From: Bradyrhizobium sp. C9
Lineage (GTDB): Bacteria > Pseudomonadota > Alphaproteobacteria > Rhizobiales > Xanthobacteraceae
DNA: 64,000 nucleotides
Assembly: GCF_002532045.1 (NCBI RefSeq)
Contig: NZ_NWTG01000032.1
Coordinates: forward strand, 1 to 64,000
Reading direction: 5' to 3'
Positions within the stretch are counted from its first letter, which is position 1. The number at the start of each line of letters is the position of its first letter. Below are positions 56,196 through 64,000 of this stretch, piece by piece. The position numbers and the translations under genes are program-made. The notes beneath the pieces are model-generated. The model made no database searches. It saw only the letters and a program-made list of their open reading frames with translations, and was not told the origin of the DNA.

Positions 56196-57182
56196 TTATT
56201 CCGCCTTGATGTTGGCCGACTTGACGATCGGCCACCATTTCTCGACCTCAGCGGCCTGATGGTCGCGCAGTGCGGTGGGGGTCTGTCTGTCCGGTGATGG
56301 GATCTCCTGTCCGAGCTCGGCGAAGCGTTGCCGCACAACGGGCTCGGCGAGCGCCGACATCACTGCCTTCGACAGCACAGACACGATATCGGCCGGCGTG
56401 CCCTTCGGCGCCCAGATGCCGTGCCAGTACGCAATATAGAGACCCGGCAATCCGGCCTCGTCGACCGTCGGAATCTCGGCTGCCAATGCCAGCCGAGATG
56501 ATGCGGTCACCGCAAAGGCCTTCACGGTCCCGCTCTTCACCTGCGGCAGCGAGTTGGAGGCCTGATCGAACATGATGTCGATATGCCCGGCCATCAGATC
56601 GTTCAGCGCCGGACCGGCGCCGCGATACGGCACGAAGGAGAAGTTGGTACCCGTCAGCTGCTGGAAGAACACGCCCGCGACATGCGCGCCCGAGCCCGGG
56701 CCCGCGGTGCCGGCGGTGGCCTTGTCGCCATTGGCCTTGAGCCAGGCGATCAGCTCTTTCAGATTCTTCGCCGGCAGATCGGGCCGGCCGATGATGAGCT
56801 GCGGTCCGCTCGCGATCAGTGCAATCGGTGCGAATTCGCGCACGTCATATTGCAGCTGATAGATCGCGCCGTTGAGGCAATGCGTGCCCCAATGCCCGAT
56901 CGTGATCGTGGAACCATCGGGCGCCGCGCGCGAGGCGCGCAGCCCCGCGACCGTGCCGGAGGCGCCCGTGACATTCTCGATGATGACGGGATGGCCGATC
57001 GTATTGCGCATATATTCGGCGAGGATCCGTGCCAGCACGTCGGTCGGCCCGCCCGCGGCGAACGGCACGATCATCGTGATCGGGCGCGCCATGGTTTCGG
57101 CGAACGCGCCGGGCGAAACAAGCGGCAGCGTCGCCGCGCCGAGCGCGAGTTGCAGGAATGGCCGGCGAGAAAGGCTGGGCAA
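56196..57182 (-). CDS. Tripartite tricarboxylate transporter-type binding protein (Bug/TctC family)
   Basis: This 328-residue periplasmic binding protein has a twin-arginine-like N-terminus (SLSRRPFLQLALGAATLPLV). The mature protein shows the Bug-family pattern ITMIVPFAAGGPTDVLARIL, then TAGPGSGAHVAGVFFQQLTG and FVPYRGAGPALNDLMAGHID. I chose TTG at 57182 because GGGGAG is six bases upstream; a longer frame reaches 57260 without a ribosome site. No TctA or TctB genes are present. It binds an unknown carboxylate. Confidence 0.88.
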   Translation of the reverse strand: MPSLSRRPFLQLALGAATLPLVSPGAFAETMARPITMIVPFAAGGPTDVLARILAEYMRNTIGHPVIIENVTGASGTVAGLRASRAAPDGSTITIGHWGTHCLNGAIYQLQYDVREFAPIALIASGPQLIIGRPDLPAKNLKELIAWLKANGDKATAGTAGPGSGAHVAGVFFQQLTGTNFSFVPYRGAGPALNDLMAGHIDIMFDQASNSLPQVKSGTVKAFAVTASSRLALAAEIPTVDEAGLPGLYIAYWHGIWAPKGTPADIVSVLSKAVMSALAEPVVRQRFAELGQEIPSPDRQTPTALRDHQAAEVEKWWPIVKSANIKAE

Positions 57183-57322
57183 TGTTCGCTCCCCGATGTG
57201 CTGCCGTTGAGCCGACACCGCGAGGCGGCTCGACCTGACGGGTTTTGCAATCGCTAGCACTAATCGGCGGGCGCGAACATCGCTCCCTCACCAGCCCGAA
57301 CACCCGACGGACGCATCGATCG

Positions 57323-58393
57323 TCATGGGTCGTTGTTCTTGAACTTCTGGCCGGCGCGATAGGCCTTGTTGCGCGCAATCCAGCGCCGTTTCTCGGCCGC
57401 CCGCGCGGCACGATCCTCCTTGCGATCCAGATGCGCGAGCTCGCGTTGCAGCTTCTGGAAGCCGCGCCAGCGATCGGGGTCGAGCTGGCCGGTCTCCAGC
57501 GCCGTGCGCACCGCGCAGCCGGGCTCATTGCCATGGCCGCAGTCCCTGAACCGGCAATCGCGCGCCAGTGCCTCGATGTCGTCGAAGGCGACACCCAGCC
57601 CCTCCTCCGCATCGATCAAGCCGAGCTCGCGCATGCCGGGCGTGTCGAGGATCAGCGCACCGCCCGGCAGCCGGACCAGCTCGCGATGCGTCGTGGTGTG
57701 GCGGCCGCGTGCGTCGTCCTCGCGAATTCCGCCGGTTGCCATTCGCTCGGTCCCGGCAAACGCATTGACCAGCGTGGATTTGCCGGCACCGGAGGAGCCG
57801 ACCAGCACACAGGTTTCGCCGGGCTTGAGCAGCGCGGCCAGCTCAGTCACCCCGGCGCCGGTCACGGCAGACACGACGAGCACGGGTACGCCGAACGCGA
57901 TGGACTCCGCCGCCGCCACGATGTCGTCCGGCGCATCGCGTAGGTCAGCCTTGGTCAGGACGACCACCGGCCGCGCGCCGCTCTGCCAGGCGGTTGCCAG
58001 ATAGCGCTCTAACCGTCGCAGATTGAAGTCGGCGTTCATCGAGGCCACCAGCAAGGCCACATCGACATTCGCCGCCACCACCTGCACGGCCTGCACCGTG
58101 TCGGCCGCCTTGCGGACGAACATGGTCCGGCGCGGCAGGATGGCGTGGATGGTGGCCGCCCCTTCCGCCGGACGGGCCGTAACGGCAACCCAGTCGCCGA
58201 CGACCGGATGGCCGCCTTCCCGGGCTTCGTGAACAAGACGTCCCGCGAGTTGCGCCCGCAGTTCGCCGTGGTCGGTGACGAGCGTATAGAGGCCGCGTTG
58301 CTGCACGACGACACGTGCAGGCACGCAGCCTTGCGCCGCACAGGGCGCGAATGCCTGACCGTCGCGGTCAGACCAGCCATAGAGATTGATCAA
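57323..58393 (-). CDS. rsgA: Ribosome small-subunit-dependent GTPase A
   Basis: This 356-residue circularly permuted GTPase helps late 30S subunit assembly. After an N-terminal OB-fold (about 25-105), G motifs appear in the permuted order: G4 VVLTKADL, then G1 VGSSGAGKST, then G3 ILDTPGMRELG. A zinc-binding C-terminal segment CRFRDCGHGNEPGC follows, then a basic tail (KKRRWIARNK-like, ending YRAGQKFKNNDP). All features match RsgA. Confidence 0.95.
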   Translation of the reverse strand: MINLYGWSDRDGQAFAPCAAQGCVPARVVVQQRGLYTLVTDHGELRAQLAGRLVHEAREGGHPVVGDWVAVTARPAEGAATIHAILPRRTMFVRKAADTVQAVQVVAANVDVALLVASMNADFNLRRLERYLATAWQSGARPVVVLTKADLRDAPDDIVAAAESIAFGVPVLVVSAVTGAGVTELAALLKPGETCVLVGSSGAGKSTLVNAFAGTERMATGGIREDDARGRHTTTHRELVRLPGGALILDTPGMRELGLIDAEEGLGVAFDDIEALARDCRFRDCGHGNEPGCAVRTALETGQLDPDRWRGFQKLQRELAHLDRKEDRAARAAEKRRWIARNKAYRAGQKFKNNDP

Positions 58394-58630
58394 GGGAGAG
58401 ATCCTTCAGGTCGGAATGGGCGTGTTTCGCCGCCGACATGAAGGCCGCGCCATCAAGCGCGCACAGCCTAGTCGGCGACGCCTCGAAGGGCGGCGCGAGC
58501 AAGATCTGTCATTTTGCGAGCCCTCCTGGGTTGCCGATCCGCTGGGATCAGTGGGGATGCGATGGTGTGTGCCCGGCAATCTTGTCAAAGCCGTGGCAAC
58601 TATCCGACGCGGGGTCGGCGCGTCGCGTGT

Positions 58631-59560
58631 TCAGAAACTCCAGCCCTTCGACGTCGCCCAGTCCAGCATGAATTGCTCGGTCTCGCGCCCGGCGTCGGCG
58701 AGCCATGCGGTGAAGTCGGCGATGGCGCCGGCGCTTTCATTGTCGGCGAGATAGAACGAACGGTATTCGCGCTTGCGCAGGCCGAGATCGCCGAACGGCA
58801 GGCAGAGCTGGCCCGCCATCAGCTCATCGATCACGAGGAACAGCGGAAACAGCCCGATGCCGATGCGATCGATGGTCGCCTGCAGGGCGAAGAACATCTG
58901 CTCGAACCGCAGCGTCTCCTGATCCGCACTCATCTCGCCGCCGGCCTGGGCGAGCCAGCGCGACCAGTCGTACGGCTCGGTCAGGTAGGTGATGAGGGTG
59001 TAATGCCGCAGATCGTCGGGGGTGGCGAGCCGCCCGCGGGTCAAGAGGTCGACATGGCAGACCGGCGCGATCAGTTCGGTCATGAAGTGCTGCGACATCC
59101 AGCCGACGGGCTCGCCGACATTGCCGCGGATCGCGACGTCGAATGAACGGTCGTTGACGTTGAGCGGTCCGATCGAGGTGAGCAGCCGCAGCTCGACATC
59201 GGCGCGCATGCGTTGGAACGAGGCGATGCGGCGGATCAGCCAGCGCATCGCGAATGTCGGCGGCGCGCTGACCCGCAGCACCGACGGCGAGCCGTACGCC
59301 TTCATGTCCATCGAGGCGAGCGCAAGCCGATCGAGGATGGCCGTGACCTCGCGATAGTAGATCTGCCCGGCCGCGGTCAGCGTCAGTTGCGAGGGTGCGC
59401 GGCGAAACAGCTTGACGCCGAACCAGTCCTCGAGAAGCGCGACCTGACGGCTGACGGCGCCGTGGGTGACGAGCAGCTCTTCAGCGGCCTTGGTGAAGCT
59501 CACATGCCGCGCGGCCGCCTCGAATGTCCGCACCGCGTTGAGCGGTGGCAACTTTCTCAT
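58631..59560 (-). CDS. LysR-family regulator (GcvA-like)
   Basis: This 309-residue LysR regulator has an N-terminal winged helix (about 5-65: PPLNAVRTFEAAARHVSFTK, then GAVSRQVALLEDWFGVKLF) typical of the GcvA branch and a C-terminal effector-binding domain (about 92-295). Its gene follows the symporter gene on the same strand by 24 bp, and the dyad-symmetric element between symporter and hydroxylase genes is a plausible target. The effector is unknown. Confidence 0.9.
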   Translation of the reverse strand: MRKLPPLNAVRTFEAAARHVSFTKAAEELLVTHGAVSRQVALLEDWFGVKLFRRAPSQLTLTAAGQIYYREVTAILDRLALASMDMKAYGSPSVLRVSAPPTFAMRWLIRRIASFQRMRADVELRLLTSIGPLNVNDRSFDVAIRGNVGEPVGWMSQHFMTELIAPVCHVDLLTRGRLATPDDLRHYTLITYLTEPYDWSRWLAQAGGEMSADQETLRFEQMFFALQATIDRIGIGLFPLFLVIDELMAGQLCLPFGDLGLRKREYRSFYLADNESAGAIADFTAWLADAGRETEQFMLDWATSKGWSF

Positions 59561-59584
59561 GATCGTGTCGCGTCTCCGGAGGGC

Positions 59585-60901
59585 TCAGGAGGATAGCGTG
59601 GAGGCGTCCGGATTGTCGAGAGCGCGGACGAATTGCGCGCGATCGAGGTCGCCTTCCCAGTGCGCCACCACCACGGTCGCCACCGCCGTGCCGATGAAGT
59701 TGGTCAGCGCACGCGCCTCCGACATGAAGCGGTCGATGCCGAGCAGCAGCGCGATGCTTGCCACCGGGACATGGCCGATCGAGCCGAGCGTCGCGGCGAG
59801 CACGATGAAGCCGCTGCCCGGCACGGCGGCCGCGCCCTTCGAGGTCAGCAGGCAGACCACCACGAGACCGATCTGCTGAGCGAGCGACATCGGCGTGTCG
59901 GTGGCCTGGGCGAGGAACACGCTGGCCATGGTCAAATAGATGCAGGTGCCGTCGAGATTGAACGTATAGCCGGTCGGGATCACGAGGCCGACGGTGGATT
60001 CCGCGCAGCCGGCGGCCTTCATCTTGTCGATGAAGCGCGGCATCACCGATTCCGAGCCTGACAGGCCGAGCACCAGCAGCAGCTCTTCCCGGAGATAGCG
60101 GATCAGCTTGAAGATGCTGAAGCCCGCAAGCCGCGACACGATGCCGAGCCCGACGATCACGAACAGCAGGCAGGTGAGATAGAACACCAGCATGAAGTGC
60201 GACAGCGCGACGATCGAGCCGACGCCGTACTTGCCGATGGTGAAGGCCATGGCGCCGAACGCGCCGATCGGCGCGATCCGCATGATCATGCCGATCAGGA
60301 TGAAGAGGATGTTCGACAGTCTCTCGATCGCCTGCAGCACCGGCTTGCCGCGTTCGCCATAGCGTTGCAGGGCGATGCCGAACAATACCGCGAAGAACAG
60401 CACCTGGAGCGTATCGCCGCTGGTGAACGCGCCTCCGATCGTCGACGGAATCACATTCATGAGGAAGCCGACCACGGTCTGCTCGTGCGACTGGGTCACG
60501 TAGGACGCAACGAGCCGGGAATCCAGCGAAGCCGCAGAGACGTGCATGCCGTCCCCGGGGCGCGCGAGGTTGATGACGACAAGGCCGATGATCAGCGCTG
60601 CGGTCGTGGCGATCTCGAAATAAACAAGGGTTTTGACGCCGATCCGCCCGGCCTTGCGCATGTCGCCGAGGCTCGCAATGCCGTGCACCACGGTCAGGAA
60701 GACGATCGGGGCGATCGCCATCTTGATCATCTTGATCAGCGCGTCGCCGAGCGGCTTCAGCGCCGCGCCGACATCCGGCCAGAGATAGCCGACGAGAACG
60801 CCGAGCGCGATGCCGATCAGCACCTGGACATAGAGGCGCGCATGCCACGGCGTCGCGACAGCGTCGAGACGGGCGGCGCCGTCATTGGTGATCGTGGACA
60901 T
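59585..60901 (-). CDS. DctA-type C4-dicarboxylate/cation symporter
   Basis: This 438-residue member of the DAACS family (dicarboxylate or amino acid:cation symporters) has about eight transmembrane helices and re-entrant loops. Signature segments are LGLSGSESVMPRF, IPTGYTFNLDGTCIYL and SKGAAAVPGSGFIVLAATL. The start at 60901 is the normal MSTITNDG position; a longer frame reaches into the promoter region. DctA normally imports succinate, fumarate and malate, but location in an aromatic/pyridine cluster allows a different carboxylate, so no gene symbol is given. Confidence 0.9.
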   Translation of the reverse strand: MSTITNDGAARLDAVATPWHARLYVQVLIGIALGVLVGYLWPDVGAALKPLGDALIKMIKMAIAPIVFLTVVHGIASLGDMRKAGRIGVKTLVYFEIATTAALIIGLVVINLARPGDGMHVSAASLDSRLVASYVTQSHEQTVVGFLMNVIPSTIGGAFTSGDTLQVLFFAVLFGIALQRYGERGKPVLQAIERLSNILFILIGMIMRIAPIGAFGAMAFTIGKYGVGSIVALSHFMLVFYLTCLLFVIVGLGIVSRLAGFSIFKLIRYLREELLLVLGLSGSESVMPRFIDKMKAAGCAESTVGLVIPTGYTFNLDGTCIYLTMASVFLAQATDTPMSLAQQIGLVVVCLLTSKGAAAVPGSGFIVLAATLGSIGHVPVASIALLLGIDRFMSEARALTNFIGTAVATVVVAHWEGDLDRAQFVRALDNPDASTLSS

Positions 60902-61004
60902 GGGCGTCGGATCCTCGGGAGTCTTTGATGTTGGCCGCGCGGGAGAGATCATCGGCAGACGCCGATGCGGCGGCGGCCGGACGTTGGCGGGCGATCGCGT
61001 GAAG

Positions 61005-61069
61005 CGCAAACGAGTTAAGCTCAGGCAGCGTGAGCTCAGCTCACAGGCCGTCAGCATTACTCGTTTGCG
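61005..61069. promoter_or_regulatory. Large concentric dyad in the symporter/hydroxylase divergent promoter
   Basis: A perfect 15-bp palindrome, GTGAGCTCAGCTCAC (61030-61044), and perfect 10-bp arms, CGCAAACGAG (61005-61014) and CTCGTTTGCG (61060-61069), share exactly the same symmetry axis at 61037, with partial matches between. It lies in the gap between the symporter (start 60901, minus) and hydroxylase (start 61141, plus) genes and is a likely operator for the local LysR regulator. Confidence 0.65.
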
Positions 61070-61140
61070 GATAGCGCCGGCTTTGGCCGACAAGGACCGG
61101 GAAGCCGGTCGCCAGCCGGCGCAAGCTGTGAGGAACGACA

Positions 61141-62283
61141 ATGAGCAGACTTTCGGTGGCGGTGATCGGCGCCGGCATGGGCGGACTTGCCTCCGCCGCG
61201 GCGCTGAGCCGCGCAGGGATCGATGTGACGGTGTACGAGCAGGCCCAGCGCTTCACGCGGCTCGGTGCCGGCATCCAGATCGGCTGCAACGCCATGAAGG
61301 TGATGCGGGCCTGGGACCTCGAGCCGGTGCTGCGTCGCGAGGCGTTCTATCCGCGGTCCTGGAACAACAAGGAATACGACACCGGCGAGGTGCGCTTCGA
61401 CATGGTGTTCGGCCCCGCCGCCGAGGAGCGCTATGGCGCGCCCTATCTGCTCGGGCATCGCGGTGATCTGCATGCGGCGCTCGCCAGCGCGGTGCCTGAT
61501 AGCCTCATTCGTCTTGACCACAAGCTAACTGCAATCGAGCAACGCGCGGACCGCTCGGTGACGCTGAGCTTCGCCAACGGCCACAGCACCACCGTCGACG
61601 CGGTGGTGGCAGCCGACGGCGTGCATTCCTTCGTCAAGGAGCGGCTGTTCGGCCGCGACGAGCCGAACTTCACCGGCCGCATCGCCTATCGCACCGTGTT
61701 TCCGGCGGCGCTGCTCGACGGCTACCCGATCGACGACTGCACCAAATGGTGGGGGCCAGATCGCCACATTGTCATCTATTACGTCAAGCCGGACCGCAGC
61801 GAAGTCTACTTCGTGACCAGCCAGCCGGAGCCTAACTTCACCGTGGAATCCTGGTCGGCCACCGGCGACGTCGGCGAATTGCGCAAGGCGTTCGACGGCT
61901 TCCATCCCCAGGTCCGCCATGTCCTCGAAGCCTGCCCTTCGGTGCACAAATGGGCGCTGGTCGACCGTGACCCGCTGCCACGCTGGAGCGAGGGCAACAT
62001 CACGCTGCTCGGCGACGCCTGCCACCCGATGACGCCTTACATGGCGCAGGGCGCGGCGATGGCGATCGAGGACGCGGCGGTGCTGTCGCGTTGCCTCGGC
62101 GGTGTCGATCGCGACGGCGTCGCCGAGGCCTTCCGCCGCTTCGAGGCGACGCGGAAGCCCCGAACCTCGCGCGTGCAGGCAAGCTCGCGCACCAACACCT
62201 GGCTCAAGAACCCGACCGATCCGGACTGGGTCTACGGCTACGACGCCTGGACCACGCCGCTCGCCGAGCCGGCGCTGGCCTGA
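61141..62283 (+). CDS. Flavin-dependent aromatic hydroxylase, NicC-like (6-hydroxynicotinate 3-monooxygenase type)
   Basis: This 380-residue class A FAD monooxygenase has VAVIGAGMGGLASAAALSRAG (FAD), TRLGAGIQIGCNAMKVMR, VAADGVHSFVKERLFG, and LGDACHPMTPYMAQGAAMAI (second FAD motif). Segments such as CTKWWGPDRHIVIYY, VYFVT and the C-terminal WVYGYDAW resemble, from memory, Pseudomonas NicC, which converts 6-hydroxynicotinate to 2,5-dihydroxypyridine with loss of CO2. Salicylate-hydroxylase-like substrates are the alternative. It heads an operon with PcaC-like and PcaD-like genes. Confidence 0.85.
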   Translation: MSRLSVAVIGAGMGGLASAAALSRAGIDVTVYEQAQRFTRLGAGIQIGCNAMKVMRAWDLEPVLRREAFYPRSWNNKEYDTGEVRFDMVFGPAAEERYGAPYLLGHRGDLHAALASAVPDSLIRLDHKLTAIEQRADRSVTLSFANGHSTTVDAVVAADGVHSFVKERLFGRDEPNFTGRIAYRTVFPAALLDGYPIDDCTKWWGPDRHIVIYYVKPDRSEVYFVTSQPEPNFTVESWSATGDVGELRKAFDGFHPQVRHVLEACPSVHKWALVDRDPLPRWSEGNITLLGDACHPMTPYMAQGAAMAIEDAAVLSRCLGGVDRDGVAEAFRRFEATRKPRTSRVQASSRTNTWLKNPTDPDWVYGYDAWTTPLAEPALA

Positions 62284-62306
62284 CCTCAATTCAACCGGAG
62301 AAGACG

Positions 62307-62705
62307 ATGACCGACGCAAACCCCCGCGGCGAGAAGTTCGAACGCGGCCTCACGACCCGCCGCACCGTGCTCGGCGATGCCTATGTCGAGCGATCGCTGA
62401 AGGCGGCTGACGATTTCAACTGGCCGATCCAGAAGCTCGCGACTGAATATTGCTGGGACGAGATCTGGAATCGCCCGGACCTCGACAAGCGCAGCCGCAG
62501 CCTGCTCAACCTCGGCATGATCGCGGCGCTGAACCGGCCGCACGAGCTCAAGGTGCATATCCGCGGCGCGCTCAACAACGGACTGAGCAAGGCCGAGCTG
62601 CGCGAGGTGTTCCTGCAGATCGCGGTCTATTGCGGCATGCCCGCAGGCCTCGACAGCTTCCGCATCGCCAAGGACGTGTTCGCGGAGATGGGCCTTGTCG
62701 ACTGA
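62307..62705 (+). CDS. Carboxymuconolactone decarboxylase family protein (PcaC-like)
   Basis: This 132-residue all-helical protein is of the carboxymuconolactone decarboxylase family. It shows the PcaC pattern FERGLTTRRTVLGDAYVERS near the N-terminus, DLDKRSRSLLNLGMIAALNR in the middle, and HIRGALNNGLSKAELREVFL followed by QIAVYCGMPAG. The length is normal for PcaC. It has a ribosome site GGAGAAGACG. Located between a hydroxylase and an enol-lactonase-like gene, it probably acts on a ring-cleavage lactone, though ring-cleavage genes are absent here. Confidence 0.88.
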   Translation: MTDANPRGEKFERGLTTRRTVLGDAYVERSLKAADDFNWPIQKLATEYCWDEIWNRPDLDKRSRSLLNLGMIAALNRPHELKVHIRGALNNGLSKAELREVFLQIAVYCGMPAGLDSFRIAKDVFAEMGLVD

Positions 62706-63546
62706 ACCGGTCCCGATCGTAACGACCGAATGGCAGGGCATTGCCCGACACGATGTGCAGGGCAAGGCCGGGCGGCTCAGCGTCCGCGTCGGCGGCCCCG
62801 GGCGTGGCGCGCCGGTGCTGCTCTGCCATTCGATCCTGACCAGCAGCGCGATCTGGCATCGCCAGGCGATCGCGCTCGCCGGGCGCGGCCATCGCGTGCT
62901 CGCGCTCGACAGCCGCGGACACGGACAATCCGAGGCACCGCGCGGTCCCTACACCATGGATGATCTGGTCGCGGATGCGATCGCGGTGCTCGACCACTTC
63001 AGCATCAGGCAGGCCCATGTGATCGGCGTCTCGCAGGGCGGCATGACGGCGTTCGGTCTCGGCGTGCACCATCCCGACCGCCTCCTCAGCCTGTGTGTGA
63101 TGGCGGCACGGGCCGATGCGCCGCCGCCATTCGCTGCCGCGTGGGACGACCGCATCGCGCTGGTGCGCGAGCAGGGCATTGCGCCGCTGGCGACGCCGAC
63201 CGCCGAGCGCTGGTTCGGACGGGCCTTTCTCGATACGCATCCGGTGATCACCGCGGCGCTGCTCGACTGCATCAACGAGGCCAATCCAGAAGGCTTCATC
63301 GGCTGCGCCCGCGCGATCCAGTCCCTCGCCTATCTCGACGGTGTCAGGCACCTCCGCGTGCCGCTGACGATGATCGTCGGCGCAAACGACCAGCTCCTGG
63401 TCCAGCCGATGACGGAACTCGCGGCGATGCTAGGCTGCCGGCTGGCGATCATTGCCGACGCCGGACATCTGCCGCAGCTCGATCAGCCGGACGAGGTCGA
63501 CGCCGTGATCCAACGGCACCTGCACCAGGTCGCTCGATCCGGGTAA
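62695..63546 (+). CDS. Alpha/beta hydrolase, 3-oxoadipate enol-lactonase-like (PcaD-like)
   Basis: This 283-residue hydrolase has the nucleophile elbow GVSQGGMTAFG (near residue 115), oxyanion segment LLCHSILTSSAIWHRQ, DSRGHGQSEAPRGPYTMDD and the catalytic His in DAGHLPQLDQP. PcaD family members share this layout. The start is TTG at 62695, overlapping the end of the PcaC-like gene by 11 bp, with GGAG seven bases upstream, so the two are coupled. Substrate likely an enol-lactone or related ester. Confidence 0.85.
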   Translation: MSTEPVPIVTTEWQGIARHDVQGKAGRLSVRVGGPGRGAPVLLCHSILTSSAIWHRQAIALAGRGHRVLALDSRGHGQSEAPRGPYTMDDLVADAIAVLDHFSIRQAHVIGVSQGGMTAFGLGVHHPDRLLSLCVMAARADAPPPFAAAWDDRIALVREQGIAPLATPTAERWFGRAFLDTHPVITAALLDCINEANPEGFIGCARAIQSLAYLDGVRHLRVPLTMIVGANDQLLVQPMTELAAMLGCRLAIIADAGHLPQLDQPDEVDAVIQRHLHQVARSG

Positions 63547-63742
63547 CCGGCGTCCACCTCCGGCAAAAATATCGAAAACAACCCCATGCACAGTAGCGGG
63601 CGGCCGCCGCTGCTGTGAATTGAACGGCAGAAGCCGGCCGTTGCGCCGCCTCGCTCCGCCCGGCGCAGGCCCCGCCTTTGGCAAATCCAGCGATACCTGG
63701 ATGACGGTCGGCCCCGACCACAGTCATCGAACCCGCAAGAAA

Positions 63743-63783
63743 GCGTCATCCCTCCGTCAACTGACCGCGACAAGTTGTCGCGG
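63743..63783. promoter_or_regulatory. Pho-box-like element and palindrome upstream of the terminal phosphatase-like gene
   Basis: GCGTCATCCCTCCGTCAA (63743-63760) has the 7-4-7 layout of a Pho box with two mismatches in each half. Five bases later is the perfect 19-bp palindrome CCGCGACAAGTTGTCGCGG (63765-63783). Both lie in the 284-bp gap before the gene at 63831 and may control it; the Pho-box reading is weak. Confidence 0.4.
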
Positions 63784-63830
63784 CCAGCGCAGGCGATTCC
63801 AAACTTACCGAAAATCAGAGGGGCGAACTC

Positions 63831-64000
63831 ATGAGTGGCTTTCGTGACTATTTCCTGCCAACCGCCGCGGTCGCGGCGGCCATGCTGGCCTGCGGCGTCG
63901 CCGTCGCGCACGCGGATGACGACAACGACCATTCGCAGCGACATGGCTACAAGCACGTGCTGCTGATCAGCGTCGACGGCATGCACGCCGTCGATCTGAA
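63831..64000 (+). CDS. Alkaline phosphatase superfamily protein, N-terminal fragment cut by window end
   Basis: The first 56 residues are present. A signal peptide (PTAAVAAAMLACGVAVAHA) is followed by an Asp-rich linker and HVLLISVDGMHAVDL, which matches the start of type I phosphodiesterase/nucleotide pyrophosphatase domains where the Asp binds the catalytic metal. GAGGGG precedes the ATG. The gene continues past the window, so its length and exact substrate cannot be judged. It is probably a periplasmic or extracellular phosphatase or phosphodiesterase. Confidence 0.75.
   Translation, partial: MSGFRDYFLPTAAVAAAMLACGVAVAHADDDNDHSQRHGYKHVLLISVDGMHAVDL

Overview
This window is high-GC DNA from an alphaproteobacterium, most likely Bradyrhizobium or a close relative. 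The signs are acdS with a divergent Lrp regulator, a MinCDE operon with a CtrA-type box, several orphan solute-binding proteins, a class GN sortase, and families of palindromic intergenic repeats of the kind seen in Bradyrhizobium and Rhodopseudomonas. It reads as ordinary chromosome, mostly catabolic and transport genes, with one accessory-looking patch at about 24.3-28.9 kb. I saw no tRNA, rRNA, CRISPR array, transposase or phage gene.

Layout. (1) 0-16.3 kb is an acyl-CoA catabolic island: a biotin-dependent acyl-CoA carboxylase pair, two acyl-CoA synthetases, a BKACE-type beta-keto acid cleavage enzyme, three acyl-CoA dehydrogenases, a GST, an AraC regulator and two paralogous branched-chain-type binding proteins. 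One dehydrogenase resembles citronellyl-CoA dehydrogenase. The set fits uptake, CoA activation, desaturation and carboxylation of a branched or terpenoid acid, but the substrate is not proven. (2) 16.5-20.6 kb is a Gram-negative sortase unit: an XRE-type regulator, a VIT/VWA protein ending in an LPKTA motif plus membrane anchor, and its sortase. (3) 20.7-24 kb holds an NDP-forming acyl-CoA ligase and a secreted trypsin-like protease. (4) 24.3-28.9 kb is the most unusual region: a LuxR-type regulator with a degenerate receiver, a promoter region full of GATCGAT motifs, a subtilase with a cyanobactin PatG-like C-terminal domain, and three small genes downstream. It looks like an uncharacterised peptide-maturation locus. 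(5) 28.9-35.5 kb carries a methyltransferase, a HAD hydrolase, a PsiF-like protein, a MoxR/CoxE-type ATPase-VWA pair and a DUF2235 hydrolase.

(6) 35.5-39.5 kb is an exported molybdenum hydroxylase operon (tri-haem cytochrome c, [2Fe-2S] subunit, Mo subunit) with ATGA overlaps at both junctions, divergent from recQ. (7) 41.7-48 kb holds a Baeyer-Villiger-type monooxygenase, a metallophosphoesterase, a trypsin-like protease and acdS/acdR. (8) 48-54 kb holds small hypotheticals, a LysM protein, a cytochrome c, a sirtuin and minCDE with a translationally coupled fourth gene. (9) 54-58.4 kb holds a TetR regulator with a putative self-operator, an orphan pstS with a Pho box, a tripartite-transporter-type binding protein and rsgA. 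(10) 58.6-63.5 kb is an aromatic or pyridine catabolic cluster (LysR, DctA-type symporter, NicC-like hydroxylase, PcaC-like and PcaD-like enzymes) organised around a large dyad-symmetric promoter element. The window ends inside an alkaline-phosphatase-superfamily gene.
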